This document shows positions 40,686 to 43,608 of a stretch of DNA of 43,608 nucleotides, one piece after another (the first letter of the stretch is position 1; every line of letters begins with the position of its first letter). Made by a program: the position numbers and the translations under genes. The stretch is from JAJTCH01 sp040386195. Its GTDB lineage: Bacteria; Pseudomonadota; Alphaproteobacteria; Rickettsiales; UBA1997. The stretch covers positions 1 to 43,608 of the forward strand of contig JAZKFV010000019.1 of the NCBI GenBank assembly GCA_040386195.1, written 5' to 3'. Under the pieces are notes generated by a model. That model worked only from the letters and a program-made list of their open reading frames with translations, had not been told where the DNA came from and did no database searches.

Positions 40686-41147
40686 AAAAAAGACACTAGC
40701 ATTAAAATTTTCGAATCAAAAAAAGTTCGCTCAATTTGGAATGAGAGCCAAGAAAAATGGTATTTTTCTGTTGTTGATGTGGTCGCAGTTTTAACCGACA
40801 GCCCCAATCCACAAGTATATTGGCGCGTGATGAAAAAGAGACTAAAAGACGAAGGAAACCAAACCGTTACAAATTGTAACGGTTTGAAAATGCAAGCACC
40901 AGATGGCAAAATGCGCATCACTGATGTAGCCGACACCGCCCAAATCTTCCGCCTCATCCAATCCATCCCTTCCCCAAAAGCCGAACCATTCAAATTATGG
41001 CTAGCAAAAGTTGGCTCTGAACGAATCGACGAAATCGCAGACCCGGAAATCGGCATCGACAGATTAATGGCAACCTATTTACAAAAAGGCTATTCCAAAG
41101 ACCAGAAATCAGGCGCTTATTCTCTCTCGGTGTCATCCCCGACTTGA
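40683..41147 (+). pseudogene. BRO/antirepressor-type protein, probably truncated
   Basis: A 154-residue reading frame. Residues 1-60 look like a BRO N-terminal domain (VRSIWNESQEKWYFSVVDVVAVL) and the next part has the features of BRO/antirepressor proteins (VTNCNGLKMQAPDGKMR, IQSIPSPKAEPFKLWLAKVGSER, RLMATYLQKGYSKD). The family normally continues after KGYS-x-x-W; here the sequence turns into repeat-encoded residues (about 141-154) and stops in palindromic element B. I therefore call it a 3'-truncated gene, though a shortened functional protein is possible. It shares a 60-nt leader with the nuclease gene, including the ATG. A 13-bp palindrome lies at 40860-40886. Confidence 0.75.
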
Positions 41148-41226
41148 TCGTGGATCCAGAATTTAAAACCCGAGCTTGGATTTGAGACTGGATCCCCGAT
41201 CAAGTCGGGGATGACACCGAAGAGAG
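41122..41226. repeat. Palindromic element B, truncating the BRO-like gene
   Basis: An inverted repeat with arms 41122-41159 and 41188-41226 (one mismatch and one indel). The core is GGTGTCATCCCCGACTTGAT with GATCCAG at the inner end. It differs from element A in sequence, but shares the GTCATCC edge. It supplies the last residues and the stop of the upstream frame. Confidence 0.9.
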
Positions 41227-41284
41227 TGACGAAATTTACAAATCATAATATTAACCACGATATCAACAACAAATCCAAAGCCCA

Positions 41285-41497
41285 ATGAAACAAACCCCAA
41301 CCAATCCCAACAACCAAATCTGGTACAACTTCTTCATTCGCTCCGCCAACGAATTTATTTTTGATCTGCTTGATAACGAGAAGGATTTAAAACAATTTTC
41401 CACCGAGCAAATTTATAATATGGTGGCGGTTTGTGATAATGTGACTAGTAAGGCGAAGGTTTTTAAGGAGGAGTTGGAAAGAAGGATTAGGAAATAA
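41285..41497 (+). CDS. Small protein of unknown function
   Basis: A 70-residue frame with ATG start. The sequence is mostly helical and charged (FFIRSANEFIFDLLDNEKDL, FSTEQIYNMVAVCDNV, KAKVFKEELERRIRK), with normal composition for the window, which supports real coding. I recognise no domain. It lies 58 bp after element B and before the HigA-like gene on the other strand. It could be a small regulator or partner of the accessory module; there is no evidence for either. Confidence 0.5.
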   Translation: MKQTPTNPNNQIWYNFFIRSANEFIFDLLDNEKDLKQFSTEQIYNMVAVCDNVTSKAKVFKEELERRIRK

Positions 41498-41613
41498 AAT
41501 CGATTTATTTATTTTTAGTTTGATGCCGACCTGCACTAGAATTGAACTGAGCTAGAATTGACCCGCGCTAAATAATTTGCGCAAGCGTCGCTTGCACAAA
41601 CCAAAATCATTAG

Positions 41614-41856
41614 TCATCCTCTCACCAAACCCTTCCCAACCACTTTCACCGACAAACGATAACCCATCGCTTTCAGCAACAATTCCAGATTCCTAATAGT
41701 AGGATTGCCATTTTCAGAAAACATTTGGTAAATATTTTGTCTGGAAATTCCGGTTTCTTTGGCGAGGTTAGTCATTCCAACCGCATCGGCAACTCTTCTT
41801 AAGGTTGTTAACAAATAGCCAATTCGCCCAATATATTTTAGAGCTTCTAGAGCCAA
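41614..41856 (-). CDS. HigA-type antitoxin-like protein, toxin missing
   Basis: An 80-residue helix-turn-helix protein of the HigA/addiction-module antidote type: YLLTTLRRVADAVGMTNLAKETGISRQNIYQMFSENGNPTIRNLELLLKAMGYRLSV (given by motif: the HTH centres on LAKETGISRQNIYQMF, then GNPT and AMGYRLSV). The start is a TTG and the first dozen residues do not resemble the family, so the 5' end may be truncated. In higBA modules the toxin precedes the antitoxin; here that place is occupied by a divergent TfoX-like gene overlapping by 52 bp. No RelE/HigB-type toxin is present on either strand nearby. Confidence 0.7.
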   Translation of the reverse strand: MALEALKYIGRIGYLLTTLRRVADAVGMTNLAKETGISRQNIYQMFSENGNPTIRNLELLLKAMGYRLSVKVVGKGLVRG

Positions 41857-42317
41857 CGCAAGGAATAAGTTTGAAGCGAATGTTTGGTGGTTACGCGGTT
41901 TATAAATTTGGCTTGCCGATTACTTTGGTTATTGAAGATGAAATTTATTTTAAAGTTGATGATAGCAACCGCGCGGATTATGAGGCGATTAATAGTGAGC
42001 CGTTTACTTATAAGAAAAAAGATAAAACCATTATCATTTCTAATTGGAAAGTGCCGATTGAAATATTGGAAGATCAAGAGCGGTTATTGCGTTTTGTAGA
42101 AAAGTCGTATCAAGTTGCTGCAAAAAGCGCAAATAAAAACTTGCTGTGGACAAAAACGGCAATTAATTTAAAGTTGGCGGCTGTTTTGGCGAAGCTAGGC
42201 TTTGAAGAAAAGTTTAAACAACAATTATACAGCAGTGAAAAATCAAATCAGCAAAGAAAAATTACAACCGGTTCGCGGCACCAAAGATCTTTATGGCGCA
42301 GAAATTGCTGGCTTTAA
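41805..42317 (+). CDS. TfoX N-terminal domain protein
   Basis: A 170-residue frame whose first 110 residues fit the TfoX_N domain: FAQYILELLEPTQGISLKRMFGGYAVYKFG, then LVIEDEIYFKVDDSNRADYEAINSEPFTYKKKDKTI and LEDQERLLRFVEKSYQVA (short motifs: RMFGGYAVY, IYFKVDD, FTYKKK). The start is a TTG with no useful ribosome site, within the antitoxin gene's 5' end. Residues about 120-170 overlap hisS by up to 83 bp in another frame and are unlike the family, so the real protein probably has only a short tail beyond the domain. TfoX_N proteins are linked to competence regulation in some bacteria. Expression is uncertain because of the start region. Confidence 0.65.
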   Translation: MLTNSQFAQYILELLEPTQGISLKRMFGGYAVYKFGLPITLVIEDEIYFKVDDSNRADYEAINSEPFTYKKKDKTIIISNWKVPIEILEDQERLLRFVEKSYQVAAKSANKNLLWTKTAINLKLAAVLAKLGFEEKFKQQLYSSEKSNQQRKITTGSRHQRSLWRRNCWL

Positions 42318-43527
42318 TCATATTGTCAATGTTGCCAAAAAAACTGCCGCTGTTTATGGCTTTGGTGAAATTGCCACGCCAATTTTTGAGTTTAGCGAAA
42401 TCTATGAACGCAATCTTGGTGAAGCTTCGGATATTATTTCTAAGGAAGTTTATAAATTTCCAGATCGTGGTGATAATTTTTTAACCTTGCGCCCTGAATT
42501 CACAGCTGGCGTGGTTCGCGCTTTTATTTCTAATGGCGATTTGCAGCAAAATTTGCCGCAAAAACTTTTTTCATATGGCGCAATTTTTCGTTATGATCGC
42601 CCGCAAAAAGGCCGACAAAGACAATTTCATCAAATTAATTTTGAATCAATTGGACAAAATCATTTTTTGAGTGATGTGGAAATGATTGCTCTTGCCGCCG
42701 CTATTTTAAAGGAATTAGGAGTTTTGGATAAAACTGAATTACATATAAATTCTTTAGGATGCGAAAAAACTAAAGAGAATTATCAGAATGCTTTGACTGA
42801 ATATTTTTCTAAATATCAAAATGATTTATCAGCTGATAGCCAAAATCGTTTACAAAAAAATCCGCTGAGAATCCTTGATTCTAAAGATGCTAAAGATATT
42901 GAGATTGGCAAAAACGCGCCGCAAATTAGCGATTTTTATAGCGAGGAAGCTAAGAATAATTTTGAAAATATTTTAAAATCTTTAGATGATTTAGGCTTGA
43001 AATATCAAGTAAATCAACGCTTGGTGCGTGGTTTGGATTATTACACTTCGACAGTTTTCGAATTTATAACTAACGCCAACAGCTCTGCTGATGAAAAAAG
43101 TTTAGGCGCGCAAAACACAGTTTTAGCTGGCGGAAGATATGATAATTTGATCGCTAAAATGGGCGGACAAGATTTGCCAGCAATTGGCTGCGCCGCTGGA
43201 ATTGAAAGGTTGATGTTGCTGAGTAATTTAGAAGCTAAAACCCTACGACCAGTTTCGATAATTTATATCACCGAAAACGAACAACAAGCCGCTTTAAAAC
43301 TCGCTTTAGATTTAAGAAATTCCGGAACTTACGCCGAAATTATTTTTGGTGGTAATATGAAAAAACAAATGAAAAAAGCTACTTCAGCCAATGCTGGATT
43401 TGTTGTAATCATTGGCGAAGAAGAATTAAAAAGCGGAAAATTTACGGTGAAGAATTTTGATTTGGGCAGTGAAGAAAAAATTTCCGACGCTGCAATTATT
43501 GAATATTTTAATTGCCGTCGGTTTTAA
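42235..43527 (+). CDS. hisS: Histidyl-tRNA synthetase
   Basis: About 430 residues of a class II aminoacyl-tRNA synthetase that charges tRNA-His. The N-terminus QPVRGTKDLYG begins the catalytic core; motif 2 is TLRPEFTAGVVRAF, the histidine-specific segments LVRGLDYYTSTVFEF and AGGRYDNL follow, motif 3 is GCAAGIERL, and the C-terminal anticodon-binding domain is complete. The start at the GTG 42235 is chosen because the more distant TTG at 42202 adds residues not typical of HisRS; the latter cannot be excluded. It overlaps the tail of the TfoX-like gene. A palindrome lies across its stop codon. Confidence 0.93.
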   Translation: MKNQISKEKLQPVRGTKDLYGAEIAGFNHIVNVAKKTAAVYGFGEIATPIFEFSEIYERNLGEASDIISKEVYKFPDRGDNFLTLRPEFTAGVVRAFISNGDLQQNLPQKLFSYGAIFRYDRPQKGRQRQFHQINFESIGQNHFLSDVEMIALAAAILKELGVLDKTELHINSLGCEKTKENYQNALTEYFSKYQNDLSADSQNRLQKNPLRILDSKDAKDIEIGKNAPQISDFYSEEAKNNFENILKSLDDLGLKYQVNQRLVRGLDYYTSTVFEFITNANSSADEKSLGAQNTVLAGGRYDNLIAKMGGQDLPAIGCAAGIERLMLLSNLEAKTLRPVSIIYITENEQQAALKLALDLRNSGTYAEIIFGGNMKKQMKKATSANAGFVVIIGEEELKSGKFTVKNFDLGSEEKISDAAIIEYFNCRRF

Positions 43528-43566
43528 CCGACGGATAGCAATTCGTAAAAGATCGGGCTTTAGCCC
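43515..43566. repeat. REP-like hairpin pair at the hisS 3' end
   Basis: A 9-bp palindrome CCGTCGGTT-TT-AACCGACGG (43515-43534) spans the hisS stop codon and is followed by a second small hairpin GGGCT-TT-AGCCC (43555-43566). There is no U-tract, so this looks more like a REP-type dispersed element than an intrinsic terminator, although it may still limit readthrough. Confidence 0.55.
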
Positions 43567-43608
43567 ACAACTGTCCAAAAACCCTCTTGCAACCAGTAAT
43601 ATAAGGGT

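Noticed and set aside
41574..41600. Terminator of the HigA-like gene (GCAAGC-GTC-GCTTGC hairpin)
   Set aside because: The stem is short and no U-tract follows on the minus strand; it looks like a small dispersed hairpin at most.

Overview
The window reads as a piece of an AT-rich, gene-dense Gram-negative chromosome, most likely from a host-associated or reduced-genome alphaproteobacterium of Rickettsiales/Holosporales type. This assignment is inference. It rests on the strong A/T bias, Rickettsia-like housekeeping proteins (a short class I NrdA, LepA, UvrB, ComEC, MlaE), and palindromic repeats that sit in frame inside protein genes, as Rickettsia palindromic elements do. The intact threonine synthase and the complete TonB/ExbB/ExbD receptor system suggest a less reduced lineage than Rickettsia proper. 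No taxonomic marker gene is present, so the placement stays tentative. No stretch longer than 300 bases lacks a gene.

Layout. 1-4.7 kb: a small methyltransferase-like gene, divergent from a 1300-residue protein with a duplicated helical region, a coiled coil and a C-terminal nucleotidyltransferase-like domain. 4.7-8.4 kb: a minus-strand run lptA-lptB-nhaA-ftsW (envelope and ion homeostasis). 8.5 kb: tRNA-Pro(GGG). 8.6-14 kb: a CcoI/FixI-type copper P-type ATPase, a peptidoglycan amidase and uvrB; the ATPase and uvrB carry palindromic inserts and a third copy fills the amidase/uvrB gap. 14-19.7 kb: one gene for a 1893-residue cysteine-rich, membrane-anchored, apparently extracytoplasmic protein. 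19.7-21.7 kb: nrdA behind a pair of NrdR boxes. 21.8-27.8 kb: yraN, recR, a small outer-membrane barrel with a clear terminator, ccmF, thrC, rppH and holC. 27.7-34.3 kb: eight same-strand genes that look like one metal-uptake locus (CGCG-motif outer-membrane protein, TlpA-like thioredoxin, small Cys/His protein, TonB-dependent receptor, exbB, exbD, tonB, ZnuA/TroA-like binding protein). 34.4-39.4 kb: mlaE, comEC (with a Lys-rich insertion) and lepA. 39.5-42.3 kb: accessory patchwork with a YhcG/DUF1016 nuclease bounded by 76-nt direct repeats, a truncated BRO-type gene, a small unknown gene, a toxin-less HigA-like antitoxin and a TfoX-like gene. 42.2-43.5 kb: hisS.

The most distinctive signals are: (i) a family of palindromic elements in frame inside ccoI, uvrB and comEC, two copies of which carry 18-bp tandem expansions of their right end; (ii) the TonB-linked metal locus; (iii) two very large proteins of unknown function with recognisable architecture; and (iv) the repeat-bounded nuclease/BRO module next to the HigA/TfoX junction. 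Start codons were moved inward from the longest reading frame for several genes where the extra N-terminus began at TTG or was implausible; this is stated per gene.
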